This document shows, in pieces, positions 11,693-24,700 of a DNA stretch of 64,000 nt; positions within the stretch are counted from its first letter, which is position 1; each line of letters starts with the position of its first letter. A program made the translations under genes and the position numbers. The notes under the pieces were generated by a model. The model was not told the origin of the DNA and made no database searches. It was given only the letters and a program-made list of their open reading frames with translations. The stretch comes from Mesorhabditis belari (lineage: Eukaryota > Nematoda > Chromadorea > Rhabditida > Rhabditidae): positions 806,001 to 870,000 of the forward strand of contig CAUEEP010000904.1 in NCBI GenBank assembly GCA_958450365.1, read 5' to 3'.

Positions 11693-12154
11693 TCAAAAAA
11701 AGAAAAGAAACGAATAAAAGAGTAGAAATCGAGAAGAGATATGGCACGGGAAAAGAACAAAAAATCAAAAAATCAAAAAATACAATTTTATATCAAATTT
11801 TTCTATAAAATGAAAGACGTTTCTCGTTTGTTTTCAGCAAAAATACCATAGATTCACTAAAAAAAGGGCAGAATTTGCATTTCGAGAAGAGAAAAAAAAC
11901 AACTGAGCGACAACGAGATCACAAAAAAAGAGAAAACATTTGAAAAGAGTTTATTTAGTGGAATAGCTACCGTATTTGCAATGTTGTTTGTGGATTGGTT
12001 TCTGTTTTTGAGCTCAACTTTAAGATAAGCTTGAATAGTTTGAAGGAAAATTGCTGGGATTTGTCAAGAAAGTTAAGCACAGCTAAGCTAAGCAACATAC
12101 AGCTCTAGAGGCTTTTATTACCCTTGACTTTCACGTAGTTCTAGATTAGAGAAT

Positions 12155-12330
12155 CTACTAGATAAAAGAGCTGAGTCTGTCTGTCTGTCTGGCTGGCTGG
12201 CTGGCTGGCTGGCTGTTTGTCTGTCTGTCTGTCTGACTGGCTGTTTGTTTGTCTGTCTGTCTATCTATCTGTCTATCCATCTGTCTGTCTGTCTGTCCGT
12301 CGTTTTGGACCTCGGAATTGCTCCCGAACG
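12155..12330 (+). repeat. GTCT/GGCT microsatellite element
   Basis: TAGATAAAAGAGCTGAGTCT leads into runs of GTCT, GGCT, GTTT and GTCC. It is the same dispersed family seen at 2556 and 22970. Confidence 0.75.
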
Positions 12331-12514
12331 ACTTGAAGTTTGATTGCTCCCGAAATCTAACTTCAAGTGGTTCCCTGGTAAGTTAGCCCACTAAATGACT
12401 GAGCTAAACAGTGACTAAACAGTCCTCAGTGACAATACAGTCGGTTAGATGCTGCCGCTTTCTTACGCAAAGCTTTTCAGCCTTCAATTACCTAACTTTT
12501 CAAAGCCGAAGTCA

Positions 12515-12682
12515 AAGCCTAAGCCTAAGCCTAAGCCTGAGCCTAAGCCTAAGCCTGAGCCTAAGCCTAAGCCTAAGCCGAAGCCTAAGCCTAAGCCTAA
12601 GCCTGAGCCTGAGCCTAAGCCTGAGCCTGAGCCTGAGCCTGAGCCTAAGCCTGAGCCTAAGCCTGAGCCTGAGCCTAAGCCG
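12515..12682 (+). repeat. Interstitial telomere-like array (GCCTAA/GCCTGA)n
   Basis: About 28 consecutive hexamers, mostly GCCTAA and GCCTGA with a few GCCGAA. The reverse complement of GCCTAA is TTAGGC, the known chromadorean nematode telomere unit. The array lies about 110 bases past the K2P stop codon, in its 3' flank or 3' UTR. Confidence 0.85.
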
Positions 12683-12789
12683 AAGTCAAAACCAAAGACA
12701 GTCAATCCCACTAATTTAGTCGAAAAGGTGAAACCAAACCACAAACAGTTAAACATTTAAATTTTTTTTTGCCAATTGATAGCCTGACA

Positions 12790-15700
12790 CTACAAATAAG
12801 CCGGTTGATCTGGGCGAAGGGCGGCCACTCGTCGAATGTACTCGGCCTCGCGGAAGAAATCGCTTTGAAATGAATTGTGTCGAATTGTTGACATACCTGA
12901 ATATCATTTTTGTTGTTTAGATTGAATAGGAAAGAGACTTGGATTGTTTGAAAGACTTGGATCGAAAGTGAGCGGAGAAACGATTAATTTAAGTTTTCAA
13001 CTCAAAAATCATCTAATCCAAGTCCCCTTTTTTCATCTAAAGATTCAAAATCTTTTTCTACTGAGTGCTACTTTCAAAACTTCTACGCAAATCATCCCAG
13101 TGCTTTGAGAGAAAAAGCTAATCGAAAATTAGCAATGGTAAAGAATTAGAAAAGTAAAAAGAAGTAAAAAAACATGCAAACAGTGGGAATTGAAAGGGGA
13201 AAAGGTCAAAAAAGAGAGTTGTTGAAGGACAGATTCGGGGAAAAGGAAATCCTTGTCCGAATTATAAATTTCCAATGATAGAAACCTGATATCGATAAAC
13301 CTGATATCGATGAATGTTATAAACTATTTGAAAGGTGTAAATCTCCTCTACGAAATAGGCTAAAACGTGTTTCAATTGATCGAACCATTGAAGCAAATTT
13401 CGAGGGCGAAATGCGAGTGACCAAAAAAGGAATCGAGTCACTTTAGGGACCAAAAAAGGGCACTTTTTGAAAACCCCACTTTCATGAGAGTTCGCTTTTG
13501 TCTATATAGTGGAAAATGAGCGCCCTTCATTCAAAATCATTCAAATATCATTCAAAATAATTAAGAGTTCGGATCATTTCATGGGAAAACTTTCTTTTTA
13601 AAATAATTTTTCTTTTTTGTGAAAAAGCCGGTTTTTTTTTTGACAATTTTGAGGGTTTTGAACTTACGCTCTAGATAAATTTCTGTAAATGCATTTCCGT
13701 CAGACTTTTTTTTAATGAATTGGTATATAGTTATCCTTTTTTTAAAATTTTCAATGATTTCAACATGCATATTGTATCTCTTATTCAAAAAGCTTCAAGT
13801 CAAAGACTCAAAATGTTAATCCAAAGCCCATCATCCCTTCAACAACTCTAATTTTATCGAAAAAAAACTGCAAAAGAGCGTAGGGGTAAAGAAAAAAAAA
13901 CAAGGCGAAAAAGCGCCTTTCTCTTTTTTTTTCGGATTCAAATTCAAATCCAGATCCAAATCCAAATTCAAATTCGAATCCAAATTCAAATCCAAATCCA
14001 AATCCAGATCCAAATCCAAATCCAGATCCAAATCCAAATCCAGATCCAAATCCAAATCCAAATTCAAATCCAAATCCAGATCCAGATCCAAATCCAGATC
14101 CAAATCCAAATCCAAATCCAAATCCAAATCCAGATCCAAATCCAAATCCAGATCCAAATCCAAATCCAAATCCAAATCCAAATCCAGATCCAAATCCAAA
14201 TCCAAATTCAAATCCAGATCCAGATCCAAATTCAAATCCAAATCCAGATCCAGATCCAAATCCAAATCCAAATCCAAATCCAAATCCAGCTTCAAATCCA
14301 GATCCAAATCCAAATCCAAATCCAAATTCAAATCCAAATCCGAATCCAAATCCAAATCCAAAGCCAAATCCAAATCCAAATTTCGATTTTCTCACCACTT
14401 CAATAACTTTCCCTTCTCGTGTTCACCATGACGGCTGCTAGCGGAACACAAAACCTATTATTCGAATCGAAAATCATTCAAATCAAACATAAAAATAACT
14501 TAACAACTGAATTTTTTCAATGAAATTAAAAAGAAAAATAGAGAACTTATTGGAAGTGAAAAGGAAAAGCTTGAAAATGTTATTTAGAAATTGATTAAAC
14601 TTTAGAAAACTTTGGAAACTTTAAAAACATTAACAACTTTAGAAAATACTTCATATTAGCGGACACCGCCAAATCGAGTCATCGTTTTCTGCAGAAAAGT
14701 CAAGAATATTATCGATTTTGATGTTTTAAAAAGGTTTTACCGCCGTTTTACTACCTGAACTCGTCTCGTCGATGAAACGGAGTTTCATCAGAAGCTCGTG
14801 CGGCTCGAATGGCCGATCGCGGAGCTCGTTGTCGAGAAACTCGCGAACATCGTTCCAGGTGACCTAAAAGGTGAATTATTAAATTTATTAATGTTAAACA
14901 TTCAAAATACAATTCTTTAACATGTCAAAAGATCACTTTCTCGAAAATTTTATGTTTTTGTTGCTTAATATTCGATAAATATTTACTTTACGCCACTTCT
15001 GTTGACTCTTCTATTAAGCAAACTTTCTTTCTTCCTTTCTCCTTCTCTTCTGTCCTTCTTCCTTTCTCTTGGCAAGTTAGGGTACCGAATAGCTCAGTGG
15101 TTAGAGAAATTGCCCGAAAAGCAAAAGGTCGAGGGCTCAATCCCCTCTCCCCTCCATCCCCTCTCCTATATCATTCAAAGTAGAATTTTATGCTGATCTC
15201 GAATATACGTTCCGTTTTTGCTAACTGACAATCTGCCAGGAGTTATAAGCGTCTAAAGTTTTGTTAAGACTCTGAAAATGTGGTCATTTGGGTCTTCCAG
15301 GCCGGAGACCCAAATAACCACATTTTCAGAGTCCAAAACTTTAGACGCTTATAACTTCTGGCAGATTGTTATTTAGCAAAAACGGAATATATATTCGGGA
15401 TCAGCATAAAATTCTACGTTGAATGGTACAGGTCGCATAGCATTTGGCTCAGCCAGTGAATAAGCCAGTGTTGATTTTGTGTTAAACAGTGCTTTTTAGA
15501 GGATTTGACTGCATTTGACTGGCGAATGGCCGGCATTTGTCTAGAAAAATTTGATTTGCTGAAAGAAAGAACTCGTCGAATCCTTGCGCTTTTTAGGATT
15601 AATATTTCTCTTCAACTATAGTCAGAATAGAAAGAGTCAACTATAGTCAATGAAGCTAGAATTGACCCTTTTTTGAATTGACCTTAGAATTGACCCTTTT

Positions 15701-18700
15701 TCTCTTACCTTTCCACCCTTTTTCCTTCTCATCGCTCCAAGCAGTGCAACAATCTCTTTCAACTCTTCACTCATCCCCAAGAAACGCTTAGCTCGACCAA
15801 AGTAGTGAATTCTCGTGAAATAGGCTTTAAGATGTGTTGAAGCCAAATCGACGCACATCGTCACGACTGATAGACCTAAGAAAAAACCATTTTTTTCATT
15901 TTTTTACTATAACTTTACGAACCGACTATAACAAAAGCGACGATAAGCGACAGAAAGATGTAATCCTTGACCACAATGTCACCAAGGCCGACCGTCACGA
16001 TCAAATTGAAACCGAAGTGAAACGCGTGAATGAAAGACCTGAAGAGAAAAGAAGTTTAAAACTAGATGATCTAGATCGTAGCATCGAATGAATCGAACCA
16101 TGAACTAGATCGTAGCATTTGCTGTTGTTAAGCAAAATGTTAAGCATTTGTTTTTATGCAAAATGTTAAGCTTAGAAATTCGCTCACCAATTCCTCTCCC
16201 AGTTGATAAACATAGCAGAACCCATTGAGCAATAGAGACAAATACACGCCACGTAGGCACCTAAAGAATAGTGGGGTTTTGTCGTGAATCTATTTCGATT
16301 CAAATGCAGTTTTTGCCTTGACTTTGTGCCTTGACTTTGTGCCTTGGCTTTGTGCCCTGGCTTTATGCCTTGACTTTGTGCCTTGACTGTGTGCCTTGGC
16401 TTTATGCCTTGACTTTGTGCCCTGGCTTTGTGCCTTGGCTTTGTGCCCTGGCTTTGTGCCTTGACTTTGTGCCTTGGCTTTGTGCCCTGGCTTTATGCCT
16501 TGACTTTGTGCCTTGACTTTGTGCCTTGACTGTGTGCCTTGGCTTTATGCCTTGACTTTGTGCCCTGGCTTTGTGCCTTGGCTTTGTGCCCTGGCTTTAT
16601 GCCTTGACTTTGTGCCTTGACTTTGTGCCTTGACTGTGTGCCTTGGCTTTATGCCTTGACTTTGTGCCCTGGCTTTGTGCCTTGGCTTTGTGCCCTGGCT
16701 TTGTGCCTTGGCTTTGTGCCCTGGCTTTGTGCCTTGACTTTGTGCCTTGGCTTTGTGCCCTGGCTTTATGCCTTGACTTTGTGCCTTGACTTTGTGCCTT
16801 GACTGTGTGCCTTGGCTTTATGCCTTGACTTTATGTCTTGACTTTGTGCCTCTTAAATAATCTTTAAAATATCAAAAATGAATTGTTATTTTCTGAAAAA
16901 ATCTTCTCCAGATTGATATTTCCAATTTGCAAAACTTCTATGGAAATATGATGTTGATCAGGTCAAAAAAAAAGTGGAGCTGAGTCTGACTGACTTCCAG
17001 GCTTACAGGATTCACAGGATTGACTTAACCTATCTTATTAGGTTGGCCGGAAAGTTCTTTCCGTTTTTTGACGCCAGATCTAACTTTTTATTTTACGCAT
17101 CAAAAAGGCCAAATAAAAAAAACGGAATTTATCTACTCGAAATATTCACCGTCAACATCAATAACATCCTGCCACTTATCCGGCAACAAATAGATTCCGC
17201 GGCGGTAAAACTCACGTGGCTTCGAATCAAAAAAAAATGAGTGAGTGACAAGCGCACCAGCGGACTATCATCTGTTCAGGTATTTTGTCCAGAATCGTCC
17301 GATTATCATTTTTTTAGGTCTCTGGAGCATCATGTGGAAAGATCATCATGTGGAAAGATGCGTGGAAAGATCTTTCAAAACGTCGAGGAAATGCGCTTGT
17401 CACTCACTCAGTTTTTCGATTCGAAGCCACGTGAGTTTTACCGCCGCGGAATCTATTTGTTGCCGGATAAGTGGCAGGATGTTATTGATGTTGACGGTGA
17501 ATATTTCGAGTAGATAAATTCCGTTTTTTTATTTGGCGTTTTTGATGCGTAAAATAAAAAGTTAGATCTGGCGTCAAAAAAACGGAAAGAACTTTCCGGC
17601 CAACCTAATAGGTTTCAAGATCTTTTCAAGATTCAAGAAGATTCAAGAAGACAAGAACAAGATCAAGATCGCTCTCTTAGATTAAAGCCAGGCTTACAAG
17701 CAACCAATTGGAGCTCGACGTGGAATTTCGATATGCGGCATAGCACATCTTGTAGAGCTTGGAAAGACGAGTCGAATAATGGAAAAATTAGTTCCTATTA
17801 GCATTGTAAACACACTAAAACTGACATAGAAGTTTTTGATATATAGTCTTAAGGCCTTTTTCGAAAGCTGCCTCGGCGGTCTAGTGGTTAGTGCAATGGT
17901 TTGCCAAGCAAACCATCGGGGGTCCAATTCCTTTCTCTTCTCCTCTCCTCTTTCCAAGCTCTACAAGATGTTCTATACTAAATTTCGAGATTCCACCGCG
18001 AGCTCCAATTGGTTCCTTGTTAGTCTGGCCAACGGAAAGCTCGGCTACCCAGAAGCTAGACTGGTCCTGGCTTACAAGCAAAAGTCAACTGAATGTGCTG
18101 GCTAAATCACATCCAGCCATAAATCATTCGACGCAGAATTTCACGCTGATTCAGAATCTGCTTTCCGTTTCTGTTATACAGCACTCTGTCAAAAGTTATA
18201 CGCGTTTAAAGTTTTGTAAGAAGTTTTGTAAGAAGTTTTGTAAGAAGTTTTGTAAGAAGTTTTGTAAGAAGTTTTGTAAGAAGTTTGTAAGAAGTAAGAA
18301 GTAAGAAGAAAACAAACCGCGACATTTCAACCCTGTCTTCCGTGAGCTCAGGCGGTGGCCGAGCGCTAGTGAGCTGGGACACAGAGTGGGGCTCTCTGGT
18401 TCGAATCCGGTAGCTGATTGTCTTTTTTGGGATCCTTATTCGTATTAGTGGTATGCCAGATGCTATGCGATTGTGATCGGCCATAGAGAACACACAAAAC
18501 ATTAAAACCACAAGGCAACAAAACTTTAAACGCGTAAAACTTTTGACATAGTGCTCTTGAGCAGAAACGGAAAGCAGATTTGGATTCAGCGTGAAATTCT
18601 GCGTCAAATGGTCTATGTTTCATGTGATTTAACCCATCCAGTTGACTTTCCCCTGTTAGAATCAGTCTAGCCTGACTCACAGAAAACTTTACCAACTTTA

Positions 18701-21700
18701 CTTTACTTCTTATCACGATCAAGCTCAGTGTGAAGCCTCCTTTGTCTGGTTTAGATCTTGATCTGAAAACCCTTTGCTCAAAACTAACCAATCGGGAACC
18801 ACAGCTTCTCCTCTGTGCCATCCATTCCCAAAATCTCCATCGTGTCCGTGTTTCCATTCGACGAGTGAACCGATTTTCGTCGAGTATATCGATTTCGGCA
18901 CAAGAATTGCTAAAAGACAAGATTTTACGAGAAAAATGAGCAATTTTCGAGCAACTGGACATTTCGATTCTTTTTATTTACAAGAAATCATTCTTCGACA
19001 TTTTCCAATTCAGCTTATATAAAGGTTTTACGAAAATTCCCGTAATAGGCTCGTATATATAAAGATCTAAGGCGACGCCTTATATACGATCGCCGTCTTA
19101 TATACAATCGCCGTCTTATATACGATCGCCGTCTTATATACAATCGCCGTCTTATATACGATCGCCGACTTATATACGATCGCCGTCTTATATACGAGCC
19201 CCGTCTTATATACGAGCCCCGTCTTATATACAAGCGCGGTCTTATATACGATCACCGTCTTATATACGATCGCCGTCTTATATACGAGCCCCGTCTTATA
19301 TACAAGCGCCGTCTTATATACGATCGCCGTCTTATATACGATCGCCGTCTTATATACGAGCCCCGTCTTATATACGAGCCCCGTCTTATATACAAGCGCG
19401 GTCTTATATACGATCACCGTCTTATATACGATCGCCGTCTTATATACGAGCCCCGTCTTATATACAAGCGCCGTCTTATATACGATCGCCGTCTTATATA
19501 CGATCGCCGTCTTATATACGAGTGCCGCCTCCCGTAAAACCGTTATATACAGAGTTATCAGATAACATTTTCAACATGCAGGTCAGACAAAGAGAGCTGA
19601 GCAGCTATGAAATGTTTTTTTAGGTATCTTGCTTACCTCCACTGGCTCCATTATTGTCTGGAGTTGGTTTGATAAAGATAAAAGTCTAAACCTGGCTTAC
19701 CTTGATCTTTTTTGTCATTTTGTTCCAATTCGCTACAAATTTCAATAACGTTTCCGAGAGGAATTTCCCGATATCCGCTGCAGTGATGAACATCAACGGG
19801 ATACCGACAAGAGCGAACACAACGGCGAACACTTTGCCCACATCTGTGTCGACCGAGACTTCTCCGTAGCCTAAAATCAAATCGCTAAGCACACAGTACT
19901 TGAGGCGTACAGCAGCGTAGTCGACAACTATTTTGCTGATAATTTGATGAAAATTCAAAATTAAACGAAACTATTATAGTCATTCGATAGCGCTGAATCT
20001 CCTCTTGTAAACTATTGGGTTGATGAATTGAAAACTGCCGGCTATTGTCATATGTGACAGTTTGAGCACTTTCTTCAAAAGAAACCCATTTTGGTGTCAA
20101 TGGAAAAGTTGTAGAGAATCGAAAATCAAGCTTATATCCAAATTTTCACAATGATTCAAAAACTGGTTTTCAAGAAATGCGAAATTTACGAATTTTCACA
20201 AAACTTGCATTTTAAGCGAAACTACTAAGTGTATCTTTTTGGAAATTTGGATATAAGCTTGATTTTTGATTCTCTACAACTTTTCCATTGACACCAAAAT
20301 GGGTTTCTTTTGAAGAAAGTGCTCAAACTGTCACATATGACAATAGCCGGCAGTTTTTAATTCACCAACCCAATACAGCCATGGACAAAAGTCTTTACCC
20401 CTACCGAGGTCAGCTTTTAAAACGCAAAATTTTTCAACTTTTTAACAAGTTTTAAAAATTGTTTTCAAAGTATTTTGTAGCATTTTTACTCTAGTTTTTA
20501 TATCCCATAACCAAAAGAAACAACGATTTATTTTAGGCAACAAAGAACGACGTTAACAAAAAAAACCCTCAAAACAGGTGGACAAAAGTCTTTACCCCTC
20601 GAACAAAAAGTGAGAAAAAACCGAGTATTTTAATATTTGGTAGGGCCCCCTTTTGATGAAATTATTGCTTGAATCCTTCTCGGCATCGAGTCGACCAAAT
20701 CCTGTAAAATTTGAGGACCGATCTTTGTCCGGACGTGTCGAATGAAGTACCATAGCTCAATCTTGGTATTGAAGCGTTTTCCCTTCAATTTCAGCTTCAA
20801 AAACGCCCACAAATGTTCGATAACGTTCAAATCCGGACTGTAGGGAAGAGCAGATACGAGCTGAACTCCATTCGATCGGAACCATCCGGGTAGACGAGCT
20901 CTACCACCGTTGGCAAGGCGAACAACTCGTCCCATTAGCAGTTGCGACTTGTGGCATGGAGCGTTGTCCTGGTACAGCAACCATCCTTGTCCATCCTTGT
21001 CCAATTTTTGTGGTCGCAAATGGAAGAAGATCGTTCTCCAAAATCGCCTTGTATCGTTGAGCGTCCAAAGTTGAATTGAGAAGAACGAGCGGACCTGGTG
21101 AACTTCTAGTCATCGCTCCTGAAAAAAAAAGTCAATAGGCATAAAGATAAAAGTTTCTTGCCCCACAACATGATTGATCCGCCACCAAATTTGACTGTCG
21201 CACGAAGGTATTTGATGCTATATCGTTGTCTGACAGGTCTCCGAATCAAGTGATTGCCGTCGGGATTGAAAAGGTTGATCTTCGATTCATCGGTGAAGAT
21301 GACATTGGCCCAGTCGTTGCTTGTCCAACTTTCATACTTCTCGGCAAAGTCGAGTCGAATCTTCCGGTGTTTGGCGACCATCAGGGGCTTCTTTGCAGGT
21401 CTTCTAGTCATCAATCCTGCACGAATCAAACGTCTGCTTACTGTCTTTCGATTGATGTCCTTGTTAAATTGATGCTTGATTAATCTGACTCCATCGGAAG
21501 CATTAAGATTTGGATCCTTTTTGTGGGCCAAAATTAGAACCTTGTCTTCTCTTGGTGTTGTGACGGGTGAACGACCTGTTTTCAATGCTCGGTGAAGAAT
21601 TTCAGTCGTTTTCTCTTTCTTGCAAAGCTTTTTCACCGTTTCGGGGCTGCATTTGAATACGCTCGCAACATCCTTTACTTTGTCGCCTCGTTTCCTTGCT

Positions 21701-24700
21701 TCCATAATCTTTTCTTTGTCGGGAGTGGTCAGATAGGCTCCAGGCATCACTAGAATTAAAAAATAATAAAGCATTGTTATGTGAAAAATAACGAAACAAC
21801 AGCAAGAAAATAAAAAGTTGAAAAGGGGTAAAGACTTTTGTCCACCTGTTTTGAGGGTTTTTTTTGTTAACATCGTTCTTTGTTGCCTAAAATAAATCGT
21901 TGTTTCTTTTGGTTATGGGATATAAAAACTAGAGTAAAAATGCTACAAAATACTTTGAAAACAATTTTTAAAACTTGTTAAAAAGTTGAAAAATTTTGCG
22001 TTTTAAAAGCTGACCTCGGTAGGGGTAAAGACTTTTGTCCATGACTGTATTTATGGGGATAAGTCAGTTAGACAAATGAAAATGACCTTTAGATAGACTA
22101 AACTTTCGATGAGAAATACATTTTATTAAATTTACTTTTAATTTGCATTCCAATTAGATTAATAACTAATCCAATCCGGCTCCAATCCGGCTCCAATCCG
22201 AATTATCCACAACTTTGAACGCCCAAAGCTTTTATCTTGATCAGATGATCCAGATTTTTCAACAGCTGGCTAGAGACAAAAGGAAAAACTCAAGATCGCG
22301 CATTGCATGTTTAGTCTTTGAACTTTGAAACTTTAATCCAATCTACTTACCGCAAGTTGTGAGCACTGTCAATACGTAGAGTAACGCTGTCGGAAATGTC
22401 CATTTGTTGTGCAAATTGGTGAGATCGATTGGATCATTCATCTCTTTTCGAATTGGTCGACGATCATCAACCACTTCAGAAACGGATAACATGTACTCTC
22501 TAAAAAGCGTAATACTTCTGGAACTCATCCCGAACTCGTTACGGGAGGAGTTCGGGATGAATTCTGATGAATTCTGATGAATTCGTGATGAATTCTGATG
22601 AATTCTGATGAGTTTTTCTTGCGAAACTCCTTGGTTTGAGAATTTAAACTGTAAGGTTTAACTCTCTTTTGTTTTGAGATTAAGTTCTTTGATCACTTTG
22701 ATTTTTGATCATCCTTGAAGAATCAATGATCACTTTTTAGTTGATTATTAGAGTACCAGCTGTGCCGGGCGTCCGCTATGCAGCCGCACGGATATTCTAC
22801 CTTATACCGGGCACGTAGCACAAATCTGATTGCAGATTCGGATTCCTCACCCCCGAAAACCCTTGAGTACAAATTTTCAGCTTTCTAGCTCACTTCGTTG
22901 TAATTTTAAGTTGACATAATTTGTATTGTCGCGTAGGCGTGACGGACGGACAAACAGACAGACAGATGGACGTTTTTTTTATATAGTAGATAAATTAACC
23001 AGTCGGAAAATCCGCCTTACGCTTAAAAGCAGGCTTTTCTAGTTGGATGTTTTGGGGCTGATGCAGCTGCAGAGGCTTAGCCGGGTGCCCACCGGCTTAG
23101 CCAGCCAGGTGCCCAGGCACAGCCAGCCAGGTGCCCAGGCGCAGACAGCCAGGTGCCCAGGCGTAGCCGGCCAGGTGCCAACCGGCGTAGCCAGCCAGGT
23201 GCCCAGGCGTAGCCAGCCAGGAGGTTCGGAGTTGGGGGCTGGGATTAGTGGGGGGCGGAGGGGTTGCAATGGCCCCCCACCTCCCGAAAAAAATTCCTGG
23301 CTATGCCTCTGTGCAGCCGTTGCTTTGGCGCAGTTGGGAGCGCGTCTCCGGCCCACACGCTCCTGGTTCAACCCCCCGTAGTGCCACTCAATTTTGGCTT
23401 TTTTTGATTTTAGATAACACAATTACAATAGATTCTAAGGTTTTCTAAAGAACTTCTTAGCTTTATCGATCCAAACACGGTTGTAGAGAATCAAAGATCG
23501 GAATAGAACGATCCTTAGCCCGAGAAAATCCCCGTATAGGCGGACAGACACTGCTGTTTTATATATAGTAGATACTGTTCAAAAGTAGTACCCAAAGAAA
23601 CTACAGGAGTAATGAGTACTGAAGGAGTAATGACAAACACTGTGCTTTGTTCTAGAAATTCTAGACATTCTAGACATGAATATTTTAGAGATGGTCACCG
23701 AATGCAAAGGCTAAAACAATACTTGAATAGATCATTCCACTCTCGATGGTCTATCCGTCGCATTCCCTCTTGTGCTTCATTCACTATTCTCCAAGAGTCG
23801 GCTGTGAAGTTTGTCATCATGTTTGTTAATCTAGAAGTGATCTTTCTGCTTGTTGACTGTTTTTGATGCAAGTTTAATGAATAGGTAATCTAGCTGATAG
23901 AGCAGAACATCTAGTTCGATCTAGATCTAGATCTAGAGCTCAAAATCTCGAGGATTGGTAGATGATCTCTTTAGGAAACAAATCGGTACTATTTTTACTA
24001 GTTACTAGCTATACTAGTTACTAGCTATACTAGTTACTAGCTATACTAGTTCCTATCTATCTATTGCCTATTGTTGATCAACGAAATTTCAAACCTGACA
24101 AGCTTTTTACTCCTAGCCATCAGCTCTGTTTTTGTCTCGAGTAACATGAGAATCCAGGCGCCAAGACACAAATATCCGATGAGAACGGCCACCAAGATCA
24201 CGTGAGGAGTCAAGATTTTGATGTACTAAAGAAATCAATAACTCTTGACAAGAGAAAAATCAAACATTTAGGTTAATGATTTGCTTTTATAGTTAAAGTT
24301 TCAGGGGATTTCACACATATTGCCTTCTCCCTAAAGGTTTTCGACTTTTTCCTTTCACTCTCCTCATCGTCTTGTTTTTCTTGAGAGATTTGCTCTTGGC
24401 TATCGCCGAAATGAACCTGAATGAGCTTAAAGTAAAGCAAGACGATTTAAAATTACTACTCTAACTACTTTTAATTATAGCTTTGGTGGTAAGTTGTAAG
24501 TGTTTCCTAGTACGATACAAGTCAGCCATTTGTCAGCCTTAGCCAGTCAGCCTTAGCCAGTCAGCCTTAGCCAGTCAGCCTTAGCCAGTCAGCCTTAGCC
24601 AGTCAGCCTTAGCCAGTCAGCCTTAGCCAGTCAGCCTTAGCCAGTCAGCCTTAGCCAGTCAGCCTTAGCCAGTCAGCCTTAGCCAGTCAGCCTTAGCCAG

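Noticed and set aside
12411..12760. Frames of SLSL, KPKPEP and GSGLG type over 12515-12682
   Set aside because: Translations of the telomere-like hexamer on both strands. The K2P stop at 12790 lies outside.
13808..14398. Long - strand frames of FG or DL repeats
   Set aside because: They arise from the AAATCC hexamer array; two overlapping frames are open at once, as expected from a six-base period.
15080..15147. Functional tRNA genes at the tRNA-like heads (also 17876, 18352, 39363-40000)
   Set aside because: A- and B-box-like motifs are present, but acceptor stems do not pair and copies are embedded in repeats, so they are called tRNA-derived.
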